The notes under the pieces were generated by a model. The model saw only the letters and a program-made list of their open reading frames with translations. It had not been told where the DNA came from and made no database searches. A DNA stretch of 35,371 nucleotides from Verrucomicrobiota bacterium. GTDB taxonomy: Bacteria > Verrucomicrobiota > Verrucomicrobiia > Chthoniobacterales > UBA10450. Shown one piece after another: positions 26,870 to 34,989 of the stretch. The stretch covers positions 1-35,371 of the forward strand of contig JAFASN010000032.1 of assembly GCA_019244415.1 (NCBI GenBank), written 5' to 3'. Position 1 is the stretch's first letter. The number at the start of each line of letters is the position of its first letter. The position numbers and the translations under genes are program-made.

Positions 26870-27610
26870 ATGGTCACGTGGAATGATTCCAGCAGCAGCA
26901 CGCAGCTGTGCCGGGTTGTTATTGCAGACGCCAATGAGGTACTTCGAGAAGGGATCGCTACTGTCCTGCGCCGCGATCCCAAGTTGTGCGTGTGCGGCCT
27001 GGCATCGAGTCAACAAACGACGTCGGAGCTTATCGAGCGCGAAGAACCAGACGTTCTCGTACTCAACCTCTTCCTCGGCTACCGTGATGGCGTTTTCTTC
27101 ATCAAAGACCTTAGCCATCGCTTTACCGGATTGCGGATTATCGCGTTCGCCGCCGGAACCACCGAGGTATATGGCCCGCGAGCGTTGCGCGCCGGAGCCA
27201 CCGCTTACGTCTCGATCACTGCCTCGGCGGCGGAGATCGCGCGCGCGGTTAGTTCGGAAAGTACGAACGGTTCAGACTCCGGTTCTCGTCGCTTACAGCG
27301 TCGCATTGGACAGCAGGCAAGTATCGACGACCTAACTGATCGCGAGCTGCACGTGTTTCAATTAGTTGGCCGCGGGCTGCGCACCGGCCGGATCGCGGAA
27401 GAGCTAAAGCTTAGCCGTAAGACGGTTGAGTACTACCTCGAGCAAATAAAACAAAAGCTCGGGTACTCAGGTGCGGAAGAGCTGTTACAAGGCGCGCTCG
27501 ATTGCGTCCGCGGCCGCTCCGCCGAGCTATTCCTGCCACCTCGCCAGCTGAATAACCATCACAAAAAACCGGGGAGTTACCCGGTATCTCTAGCAACCAG
27601 AAATCCGTAG
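26870..27610 (+). CDS. LuxR/NarL-type response regulator with degenerate receiver site
   Basis: A 246-residue regulator from the ATG at 26870 (the frame extends 54 codons upstream without homology). Residues 14-125 form a receiver domain: CRVVIADANEVLREGI with the acidic pocket Asp20, then DVLVLNLFLGYRDG, where the phospho-acceptor Asp is replaced by Asn66 (codon AAC). The switch Thr is Ala (IIAFAAG) and the conserved Lys is replaced by Ser (AYVSI). Residues 153-212 are a LuxR helix-turn-helix (LTDRELHVFQLVGRGLRTGR, KTVEYYLEQIKQKLG). The C-terminal tail is basic and Asn/His-rich. Control is probably not by phosphorylation, but by ligand, partner or constitutive activity. The gene for the Gly-rich surface protein starts 41 bases downstream. 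Confidence 0.9.
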   Translation: MVTWNDSSSSTQLCRVVIADANEVLREGIATVLRRDPKLCVCGLASSQQTTSELIEREEPDVLVLNLFLGYRDGVFFIKDLSHRFTGLRIIAFAAGTTEVYGPRALRAGATAYVSITASAAEIARAVSSESTNGSDSGSRRLQRRIGQQASIDDLTDRELHVFQLVGRGLRTGRIAEELKLSRKTVEYYLEQIKQKLGYSGAEELLQGALDCVRGRSAELFLPPRQLNNHHKKPGSYPVSLATRNP

Positions 27611-27651
27611 TCTGAATTAACCACTTCTCCTTCCTCCTGCCCAGAACCTTA

Positions 27652-30309
27652 ATGCCCATGAAAACAAACCCTTCGTCCATCACCACCTGGTTCCATCAAC
27701 TTCGCCGTCTCTGCTTAACCCTCAGCTGCGCTGCAGCACTCTCGGCAGTCTCGCTCTATGCCTCCAGTAGCTCGCAGACAGGCTCGTCGGGAGCTCCCGG
27801 AAGTCCTGGCACGGATAATCCCAATGGCGCGGGTGGACCCGGCGGCACTGGAGCAAACGGCGGCAACGCGAACGTCAGCATCCTCGCTAGCCCTGACCAA
27901 AACAACGATACGACAGCAACCGGCGGCGCAGGTGGAAACGGCGGGACGGGCGGGACCGGCTCGACCGTCGGCGGTGCCGGGGGTAACGGCGGTGCCGGTG
28001 GCAACGCCACTGCGACTACTGATACTGCCTATACCGGCACGAGCTACAGCGATACCTATGCAACGGCCACCGGCGGTAATGGCGGAAGCGGTGGCGCTGG
28101 CGGCGCCGGCGGAACTGCCAATGGCCCTGATGGAAGTGGCGGAAACGGCGGGAGCGCGACCGCCACGGCGACCGCGACGATTGGCGGGAGTGGACTTGTC
28201 CAGGCACAGGCAACCGGCGGCAGTGGCGGTGACGCAACAGGCACCGGACACGCCGGCAACGGCAACACTGCAACCGCGACCGCCTCTGGCACGTCAACTG
28301 GCGGCAACATTAGCGTGGAAGCTGATCAATACGGCGGTAACGGCGGCAACGGATCAAATGGCGCGAGTGGCGGCAACGGAGCAGTCTCTAACATGACGGA
28401 TGCCGTGAGCGGTTCGACGATTACCGACCCGACGAATGGGCCGTTCATCCTCACGCTGGATCAGAGTGCTTACGGCGGCGCGGCAGGCAGCACCGATAGC
28501 GGGACTGTTGGCACGGCAGGCTCCGCGAGCAGCTCTCTCACGGCTACGAACCCCGGCGGCGGCGATCTGACCGGGACAGCATACGCTCAGGGTGGACGCG
28601 GCGGCGATAGCAACGGGAGCAGCAATGCCGGAAACGGTGCGACAGCTACTGCTAACATTAACCTGATGGGGGTTACTACCGGTCCGAGCGGCGCAGTCAG
28701 CGGCAATGTTGACGCCACCGCACAAGCCAGAGGCGGCGATGGCGGGACAGCTACTGATAGTACGAGCGCGGCGAATGGCGGGAACGGCGGCAGCGTGACT
28801 CTCGATACCGCAAACAGCGGGCAAGGAGTTCACGGCAGCACTGATGCGACGCATACTTTGACACTGACCCAGAATGCGGAAGGCGGCGCTGGCGGCGACA
28901 CATACGGCAGTGGGACTGGCGGGAATGGCGGTACTGCGACAAGCAACTATACCGCGCCCACGAATGACGTTAGTTCGCTCACCTTGCGTAACTATGCCAG
29001 TGGGGGCGGCGGTGGGTGGGTTTACGGAACTGGTACGGGGGGCAGCGGCGGCGCTGCAAACGGTAGCGTAAGTGGCGGTACGAGCGGCGCTGGGGAAAAC
29101 ATAAATGCCAGTAGCCAGGTGAATGGCGGCGCCGGCGGGTCATTCTACACCACGAACGGCGCAAACGGCGGCAACGGCGGCATGGCGACAAGTTCGACGA
29201 CCGCGACGGCTACGGGGGCGAGCAGCATTTCCGTGTCTGACAACGCAGCAGGCGGCAACGGCGGCGGGAGCTACTACGGCAGCTCTTATACGGGCAGCGG
29301 CGGTAATGGCGGGAATGCCAGCAGCAATGCGATTGGGAGCACAATTGGCAGTGGATCTGGAAGCATATCAGCGGGCGCACAGGGCGGTGCGGGCGGCGAT
29401 GCTGGCGGTGCTGGTAACCATGCCGGCAACGGCGGCAATGCGACTGCCGTAGCTACTGGGACGGCTGACACGACGCAGGGTTATATTTATGTAGACGCTA
29501 CTGCCAACGGGGGCGCAAGTGGAACAACCTACGACGGCGCGACAAGCGGGAACACCGGAAGCGGCCAGGCCATTGCCACCGGCACGGCGAGTTCTGGCTC
29601 CGCTCAAGCGAACTCGAGTTCGGCCGGCGGTGCGGTGACTTCGCTGTCAAACTACGCTCAAGCCAATCTCAACGGCGGCACCAGCAGGGCCGACTCGCGT
29701 TCCAACGGAGCTTTGCCTTCCTATTCCTCAACGAATGCGAGCAGTGATAACGCAGCGATGTATGCCACTGCGGTACCTACCGCGAGTAACTTCGGCAGCT
29801 CGGCGCAAGGTGTTCTTGCCGACATGTTCTACCGCGGCGCGGCGAACAGCTCGACTACCCAATCCGACTACATCGGCAATGTGCAGCTCACTCTCGATGT
29901 CACGCAGATTTCACCCTCGGCGACGGACCTCATCCTCAAGTTCCTTAACCCAGCCGGCTCGGGCACGAGCTCTAGCGGATTTAATCTTGTTTTCAGCTAT
30001 AGTGAGACTGGCTTAAGCAGCACAAGCGGCAGCCACACTTTCACAAGTGCCGCGAGCGCGATCTCTTGGTTCAGCAACCCCGCGAATTTCATCCATTTCG
30101 GTGCACCTTCCACTTTGGGTAACGCAAGCACGCCGGTCACGATCAATGTTCACTGGGATCTTACCGCGTCGAACCCCGGAGACTTCTTCCAGGTAGAATC
30201 TGGTTTGCTGGTTGTTCCGGAACTATCTACACTACGCGCGCTACTCACCGGCACGCTTCTCTTGGGCGCGCACCTTTGGTTTCGCTCCCGCCGCAAGCTG
30301 GTTAACTGA
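27652..30309 (+). CDS. Gly-rich repeat protein with PEP-CTERM-like C-terminal anchor
   Basis: An 885-residue exported protein. The N-terminus (LRRLCLTLSCAAALSAVSLYA) is a signal peptide; start at 27652 or 27658, both ATG in frame. Residues about 40-690 are low-complexity Gly/Ala/Ser/Thr/Asn with recurring GGxGG(S/T/N)ATA blocks, superficially like PGRS proteins, and could form a stacked beta structure. Residues about 710-850 form a more complex beta domain (VQLTLDVTQISPSATDLILKF). The end has VPELSTLRALL, a hydrophobic stretch and RSRRK, the PEP-CTERM sorting layout with Pro replaced by Leu (VPELS for VPEPS). No exosortase gene is in the window. Likely surface or matrix protein. Antisense frames here reflect the GC-rich repeats. 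Confidence 0.85.
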   Translation: MPMKTNPSSITTWFHQLRRLCLTLSCAAALSAVSLYASSSSQTGSSGAPGSPGTDNPNGAGGPGGTGANGGNANVSILASPDQNNDTTATGGAGGNGGTGGTGSTVGGAGGNGGAGGNATATTDTAYTGTSYSDTYATATGGNGGSGGAGGAGGTANGPDGSGGNGGSATATATATIGGSGLVQAQATGGSGGDATGTGHAGNGNTATATASGTSTGGNISVEADQYGGNGGNGSNGASGGNGAVSNMTDAVSGSTITDPTNGPFILTLDQSAYGGAAGSTDSGTVGTAGSASSSLTATNPGGGDLTGTAYAQGGRGGDSNGSSNAGNGATATANINLMGVTTGPSGAVSGNVDATAQARGGDGGTATDSTSAANGGNGGSVTLDTANSGQGVHGSTDATHTLTLTQNAEGGAGGDTYGSGTGGNGGTATSNYTAPTNDVSSLTLRNYASGGGGGWVYGTGTGGSGGAANGSVSGGTSGAGENINASSQVNGGAGGSFYTTNGANGGNGGMATSSTTATATGASSISVSDNAAGGNGGGSYYGSSYTGSGGNGGNASSNAIGSTIGSGSGSISAGAQGGAGGDAGGAGNHAGNGGNATAVATGTADTTQGYIYVDATANGGASGTTYDGATSGNTGSGQAIATGTASSGSAQANSSSAGGAVTSLSNYAQANLNGGTSRADSRSNGALPSYSSTNASSDNAAMYATAVPTASNFGSSAQGVLADMFYRGAANSSTTQSDYIGNVQLTLDVTQISPSATDLILKFLNPAGSGTSSSGFNLVFSYSETGLSSTSGSHTFTSAASAISWFSNPANFIHFGAPSTLGNASTPVTINVHWDLTASNPGDFFQVESGLLVVPELSTLRALLTGTLLLGAHLWFRSRRKLVN

Positions 30310-30350
30310 TACCGTTCAGCCAAAGTTCGTTAGCAAGTTCGATCGGGAGG

Positions 30351-30376
30351 TGTAGTGGCGGCTGTCCTCAGCCGCT
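30351..30376 (-). repeat. palindromic intergenic repeat, inverted copy
   Basis: TGTAGTGGCGGCTGTCCTCAGCCGC contains the stem GCGGCTG/CAGCCGC (30358-30364, 30369-30375) around TCCT. It matches the reverse complement of the copies at 30425-30533 at about 22 of 25 positions. Confidence 0.6.
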
Positions 30377-30424
30377 CGGCTCAGCCGCTGGTTCTCAGCC
30401 GCTGGCCGGGTATGCGCTGAGCGT

Positions 30425-30533
30425 TCTGCGGGTGAAGACACCCGCCGCTACACTGTTGCTTTCTTGTGAATCGGCCCGCTCTGCGGGTGAGGACACCCGC
30501 CGCTACACTGCTGCTTCTTGTGGATCGGGCCGC
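30425..30533 (+). repeat. two tandem 54-55-bp units with a REP-like palindrome
   Basis: Units 30425-30479 and 30480-30533 are imperfect direct repeats. Each starts with GCGGGTG, loop A(A/G)GA, CACCCGC (stems 30428-30434/30439-30445 and 30483-30489/30494-30500), followed by CGCTACACTG and a T-rich part. The palindrome with its flank resembles REP-type dispersed elements. Confidence 0.7.
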
Positions 30534-30798
30534 TGGGTCGCGATCTCATTCGCATCCCTGCCAGGAACAGGAAGCGTGAAAACAGCAGCAAATACATTTG
30601 TCAGGCGGCCGTTGTTCCTCTGCCGGCTCTGCCTCCTCTGCGTCGTCTGCGGTGATAATCTTTCTGTTCGGAAACGCGAAAACTCCGCGCCTTTAACTCC
30701 GTAGTAACAAGTGCGCAGGTTAGAGGAGTAGATACTGGCAGGGCGTTGCTCTGAGTGGAGCGGCGCCTTGTCCAGTCTTCTCGGGCGCAGAGTTGGCT

Positions 30799-30996
30799 AT
30801 GGACGAACTTGATGATGCACAAGAGGATGGACCCGGGGGCGACGCTGACCTGCGTTCCCCAAGCTCGTCTAACGAGACATTGGATGCGGGGACAAGTTTC
30901 CGGCGCCGGCGCCGGACGCTTGAACAGACGCGCAGGTTATTGCTGGCAGCGTTGCGGGTGTGGGAGCTGAGGAACGGTTATGGTCGCGGTGTATGA
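30799..30996 (+). CDS. doubtful small hypothetical protein
   Basis: A 65-codon frame whose first part is acidic (MDELDDAQEDGPGGDAD) and whose second part is basic and helical (FRRRRRTLEQTRRLLLAALRVWEL). The charge layout is protein-like, but there is no recognisable family, no clear ribosome binding site, and other frames overlap. It could be a real small gene ahead of the sigma factor or chance. Confidence 0.25.
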   Translation: MDELDDAQEDGPGGDADLRSPSSSNETLDAGTSFRRRRRTLEQTRRLLLAALRVWELRNGYGRGV

Positions 30997-31101
30997 CTGT
31001 TCGGTAATAAAAGTCGTTAGCTCTCCAGGCTTATCGCTGCGGTGGTACCGAACCAGCCGGACTTTCATTAAGGTTTGCGTGTTTTCTCTTGAGTCGCGCT
31101 G

Positions 31102-31890
31102 TTGTTTGTCTCACGATCACCAGCCGTGCACGCCGAAGCCGGTTTCGGACAACCCCGCCCCACCAGTCGTTTCAAGACGACGCACTGGAGCATTGTGCTC
31201 GCAGCCGGCGATGGCAGCGACAAAGCGCGCAGCGCCGTTTCGCGGCTTTGCCAGATTTACTGGCGACCGGTATTTGCCTTTATCTGTCGTCGTGGCTACC
31301 CAGCTAACGACGCACAGGACTTAACCCAGGATTTCTTCGTGCGCGTCACCACCGGCAATTTTCTCGAACACGCCGATCCGGAGCGCGGGCGCTTTCGTTC
31401 GCTCCTGCTTAAATCTCTTCAGAACTTCCTCATCGACGCGCACGAGAAGCGCAACTGCCAGAAACGCGGCGGCGATTTTCAATTTGTCTCATGGGACGAC
31501 TGGATGGCGGAAGCACCTTCCCAGATGACTTTGCCGCCGAAAGCGCTCGAGTCCTGGCCGGCCGAACGAATTTTCGATGTGCGCTGGGCGACCACGGTCG
31601 TGGAACGAGCGATGCTACAGTTGCGCGAAGAATGCGAACGGCGCGGCCGCCGTCGTGTCTTCGATATCGTCAGCCCTTTCCTCGGTGCCGAACGCGCGGA
31701 CGTCTCGTACTCAGAGCTATCGAAGAAGCTTGGTACTTCAGTAGCGGTGACAAAGAACCTCGTTCACCAAATGCGTAAAAGGTATCGCGATCTACTACGT
31801 CGCGCCGTAGCTGAAACAGTGGAATCTCCGGACCAGGTAGATGACGAGATACGTTATCTTTGCTCCGCACTAACGTTAGCTGAAACGTGA
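31102..31890 (+). CDS. ECF-type RNA polymerase sigma factor (cassette 2)
   Basis: A sigma factor of up to 262 residues; the TTG at 31102 or GTG at 31126 may start it, and conserved sequence begins at KTTHWSIVLAAG. Region 2 contains RLCQIYWRPVFAFICRRGY and NDAQDLTQDFF, again with DAQD (70-73) instead of DAED and Thr75 next to it; FRSLLLKSLQNFLIDAHEK follows. Region 4 reads VSYSELSKKLGTSVAVTKNLVHQMRKRY. The end VDDEIRYLCSAL matches the tail of the first sigma factor. It is 219 bases upstream of a Ser/Thr kinase on the same strand. No anti-sigma factor is visible. Probably controlled through the kinase. Confidence 0.92.
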   Translation: MFVSRSPAVHAEAGFGQPRPTSRFKTTHWSIVLAAGDGSDKARSAVSRLCQIYWRPVFAFICRRGYPANDAQDLTQDFFVRVTTGNFLEHADPERGRFRSLLLKSLQNFLIDAHEKRNCQKRGGDFQFVSWDDWMAEAPSQMTLPPKALESWPAERIFDVRWATTVVERAMLQLREECERRGRRRVFDIVSPFLGAERADVSYSELSKKLGTSVAVTKNLVHQMRKRYRDLLRRAVAETVESPDQVDDEIRYLCSALTLAET

Positions 31891-31990
31891 AACTCATCCT
31901 TACTGCTACTCCTGATCTTACTCATAATCCTGTGAGAAGATTAAGAGTAGAATTAAGAGCCAGAGCAAGATCGCGAGCACGAGCACAGCT

Positions 31991-32018
31991 CGGCACTCGG
32001 CACTCGGCACTCGGCACT
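31991..32018. repeat. four perfect tandem copies of a 7-bp unit
   Basis: CGGCACT is repeated four times without change between the sigma factor and kinase of cassette 2. The gap 31891-32109 also holds TTAAGAG twice (near 31941 and 31953) and AATCAG/GTCAG-type strings near 32080-32103. The tract could vary in length and alter spacing between the two genes. Confidence 0.75.
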
Positions 32019-32109
32019 ACCTTCCTCATCGCTCGTCACTACTTCCTCCTCACTCGTCCTTTGTCTCCTGCAAATCAGCAATCAGAAGTCAGAAATCAGA
32101 AATTCTAAC

Positions 32110-34989
32110 ATGCTCCTCCTCGGCATTTCCGATACGCTCGCCGGCGCGACCGGCAGAGCGTGTCCGGAATGCGGCGGGGCGGCACAAATCGATGGCGGAA
32201 CTTGCGTGAGCTGTTTGCTGCGCAAGGCACTCGACTCCTCATCCCGAACGGAGTTAAGGGAGCCCGGCGTATTACGTGAAGACTCACGCACTGGCGAGCA
32301 CCCGCCTTCGCGCGGCTACGGCGTGGCCGGCGAGCAAGAGCACCCGCCTTCGCCGAGCTGCGGCGTGGCGGGCGAGCATGAGCAGGAGTATGAGCATGAG
32401 TGGTTAGACCTCCTCGACAGCATCGATATCCGCGATGCTGACTGGAAGCTGGGCAACTACCAAATCCTGGACGAAATCGGCCGCGGCGGGATGGGCGTTA
32501 TCTACCGCGCGCGGCAACGGCATTCGCGCCGCATCGTCGCGCTGAAGCGCGTCCTGAGTTATCACAGCGAATCGCGCGAGACACTGGAGCGTTTCCGCCG
32601 CGAAGCCGAAGCGGCCGCCAGCCTCGATCATCCCAACATCCTGCCCATTTACGACGTAGGCGAAGCGGACGACCTCCCCTTCTTCACCATGAAGCTCGCC
32701 ACCGGCGGCAGCTTGCAGCAGGTCGCGCCCGCCCTGCGCCAGAATCCGCGCGAATGCGTGCGCCTGCTGATGAAAATCACGCGCGCCGTCGCTTACGCGC
32801 ACGGCGAAGGCATTCTCCATCGCGACCTCAAGCCGGGCAACATCCTGCTCGACGCACGCGGCGAACCGCTGGTGAGCGACTTCGGCCTCGCCAAATGGCT
32901 CGACGGCACGAGCGACTTAACTCGCACGCTGACGATTTTCGGTACACCCGGCTACATCGCGCCCGAGCAAGCCCATTCCTCAGCTAACGACTTAACGCCC
33001 GCCGCAGATATCTACAGTCTTGGCGCCATTCTGTTTGACCTCTTAACGGGCCGGCCGCCATTCCTCGGCGAGCACGCCCTCGCCGTCATCAAACAAGCTG
33101 ATGAAAGGCCCGCGCCCAAACTTCGTTCGGTGATTAAGACGGCCGATCGCGACCTCCAAACAATCTGCGCCAAATGCCTCGAGCGCGAACCATCCGCGCG
33201 TTACCATTCCGCCGCTGACCTGGCCGAAGACCTGCAACGCTGGCTGGAAGGCCGGCCCATCAAAGCCCGCCGCGTCTCACCGCCGGTCCAGGTCTGGCGT
33301 TGGACGAAACGCAATCCCGTGCTGGCGAGCAGTATTGTTGCGTGCGCTGCGCTCGGAACCGCGACTGCGGCGTTCGACCTGCAGCGCCGTGCCAATGCGC
33401 GTCTGACAGCAGCAGCGCTCCATTCAATTTCCGTAAAACCGTTTCTCGATCTCGACTCTGCCCGATACGATCTCAGCAGCAGTGGATCTGTGGCCGCGGG
33501 TGTGGAGCGCGATTTTGCAAAACGCGGTCCAGCACGCGTGAGTGTGTCTCATGAGGTTGCAGTAAACGATAATCGTTCCCGCAAACGCGGCCCGTTCGGC
33601 GACGCGCGTGTTTTTTTGACGGGCACTCAACGTGTCCACAAGGGCAAACTGCGAATGTCTGTGCGGCTAGTAAACGCCGCTGACAGCAAAGTCCTCTACA
33701 AGCGAGTGGTCGAGCTAAATCGCTCCGTCGCCGCGCAAACTGATGCTGGCAACGCAATCGGGCGGGACGTGTATTCTATTCTCGGCAATGGGAATCTAAC
33801 CGCGGCTGAGATAGCTGATGAAGATTCCGCCTCGCGTGACCCCACGGCGCGCGAGTCTCTAGTCTCCGGACGCGCCGTCGAGGACCGGCATACCCTCCTC
33901 GATATCGATCGCGCCATACAACTGTTTCAAAGAGCTGTAGATGCTCAATCGTCGTCAGCTTTAGCCCAAAGCTGCCTGTCCGAAGCGCATTGGGCGCGTT
34001 GGGTCTTTACAGGCAATGCCCGGTCTCTTGTTGCGGCAGAGCAATGTGCCGGTCGCGCTTTGCAGTTAAACGCCGATAGCTCGGAAGCACACAAGGCTAA
34101 TTCAATGGTGTTGTTTGAGCAGGGCCGCTTTACACGCTCGCTCGAAGAAGCATTGACGGCACTGGAGCTAGCTGACCACACGGATGATTACCGTCTTATC
34201 AACCGCATTACGAGCAATCTTCGGATGCTTGGTGAGCCGCGAAGAGCGATTCCGTGGTATGAGCTAACGCTCAAAAACAGCGATCGTCCTTACGACTCGG
34301 CTTCACTAGGTGATTGCTATACCGAACTAGCTGACGACAATCGGGCAGCTGCAGCCTACAATCGGACGTTGACCTTGTTCCCTGAACACCCTGAGGGCTG
34401 GATGGGCCTCTGCCGGGTGGCTCTTTTGCGCAAGGATTTTAATACTGCGCGAAGGATCGCGTCCGACAATTGGCAGCGATATCGTGACTTCTCGTTCAGC
34501 CAGCAGATGGCCGCCGAAGTAGCATTTTTTTCGCGTGATTTCGCACAGGCAGCAAAGCTTTACGAAGAACTAGCGGCCAAAGATCCAGATGGCGGTAGCT
34601 CAGTCCACGCCGCGATCAGCTACGCTTCGGCATTGGCAAAGATTTACCAGGACGCTCAACGAAATGACGCTGCAAATCGGCTACTTCAAGCGGAATTAGG
34701 TAAAGAATTGGCGCGACTGCAGTCTTCTCCGGAGCACCCGGTGATCCTTTACCGCGTTGCTGCTATCGAGTCGTGCCTGGGCATGCTCGAACCCTCGCTG
34801 AAACACCTGGACGCAGCCGTGAAGAACGGCTGGATCGACTATCGCTCCTTAGATCTAGATCCACGCTTCGATTCGGTTCGCTCGCAACCAAGCTTTACAC
34901 AACTTATCGCCGACCTGAAGAGCAAAGTGGACAGGATGCGCGACCAACAAACAACCTCAACAAGTACTGAACAGCAACCTTATGACTAA
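32110..34989 (+). CDS. membrane Ser/Thr protein kinase with zinc ribbon and TPR region (cassette 2)
   Basis: A 959-residue protein with the same plan as the kinase of cassette 1. It starts with a zinc ribbon (Cys18, 21, 32, 35; CPECG...CVSCLL), then an acidic low-complexity linker containing a 14-residue duplication (63-90). The kinase domain has GRGGMG (124-129), VALK Lys146, HRDLKPGN with Asp239, DFG Asp257 and APE (284-286), so it should be active. A hydrophobic segment follows at about 403-421, then a domain like the TolB-like region of kinase 1 (ARVFLTGTQRVHKGKLRMSVRLV) and TPR-like helices to the end (ALAQSCLSEAHWARW, SSEAHKANSMVLFEQGRF, DSASLGDCYTELADDNRA). It follows an ECF sigma factor gene, and its end overlaps the next gene by 8 bases. 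Confidence 0.93.
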   Translation: MLLLGISDTLAGATGRACPECGGAAQIDGGTCVSCLLRKALDSSSRTELREPGVLREDSRTGEHPPSRGYGVAGEQEHPPSPSCGVAGEHEQEYEHEWLDLLDSIDIRDADWKLGNYQILDEIGRGGMGVIYRARQRHSRRIVALKRVLSYHSESRETLERFRREAEAAASLDHPNILPIYDVGEADDLPFFTMKLATGGSLQQVAPALRQNPRECVRLLMKITRAVAYAHGEGILHRDLKPGNILLDARGEPLVSDFGLAKWLDGTSDLTRTLTIFGTPGYIAPEQAHSSANDLTPAADIYSLGAILFDLLTGRPPFLGEHALAVIKQADERPAPKLRSVIKTADRDLQTICAKCLEREPSARYHSAADLAEDLQRWLEGRPIKARRVSPPVQVWRWTKRNPVLASSIVACAALGTATAAFDLQRRANARLTAAALHSISVKPFLDLDSARYDLSSSGSVAAGVERDFAKRGPARVSVSHEVAVNDNRSRKRGPFGDARVFLTGTQRVHKGKLRMSVRLVNAADSKVLYKRVVELNRSVAAQTDAGNAIGRDVYSILGNGNLTAAEIADEDSASRDPTARESLVSGRAVEDRHTLLDIDRAIQLFQRAVDAQSSSALAQSCLSEAHWARWVFTGNARSLVAAEQCAGRALQLNADSSEAHKANSMVLFEQGRFTRSLEEALTALELADHTDDYRLINRITSNLRMLGEPRRAIPWYELTLKNSDRPYDSASLGDCYTELADDNRAAAAYNRTLTLFPEHPEGWMGLCRVALLRKDFNTARRIASDNWQRYRDFSFSQQMAAEVAFFSRDFAQAAKLYEELAAKDPDGGSSVHAAISYASALAKIYQDAQRNDAANRLLQAELGKELARLQSSPEHPVILYRVAAIESCLGMLEPSLKHLDAAVKNGWIDYRSLDLDPRFDSVRSQPSFTQLIADLKSKVDRMRDQQTTSTSTEQQPYD
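32296..32379 (+). repeat. 42-bp in-frame tandem duplication inside the kinase gene
   Basis: Units 32296-32337 and 32338-32379 agree at 36 of 42 positions and each encodes 14 residues beginning EHPPS and ending GVAGE(Q/H). They lie in the linker between zinc ribbon and kinase domain, so a change in copy number would keep the frame. Confidence 0.8.

Larger units (their letters stand above)
30310..31101. other. 790-base region with dyad repeats and no secure gene
   Basis: Apart from one small doubtful frame (30799-30996) no gene can be supported. The first third carries three copies of a short palindromic repeat described separately. The remainder (30540-30800) is irregular sequence with CTCTGC-rich strings. 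The end should contain the promoter of the second sigma factor cassette. Confidence 0.6.

Noticed and set aside
28016-29471. Several Pro-rich or Arg-rich frames within the Gly-rich gene
   Set aside because: They arise from the GGC/GGT repeats read in other frames; only the plus frame gives signal peptide and sorting tail.
30425-30533. Possible CRISPR array
   Set aside because: Only two direct copies, with no spacers of equal length that differ and no cas genes; the units are contiguous imperfect repeats.
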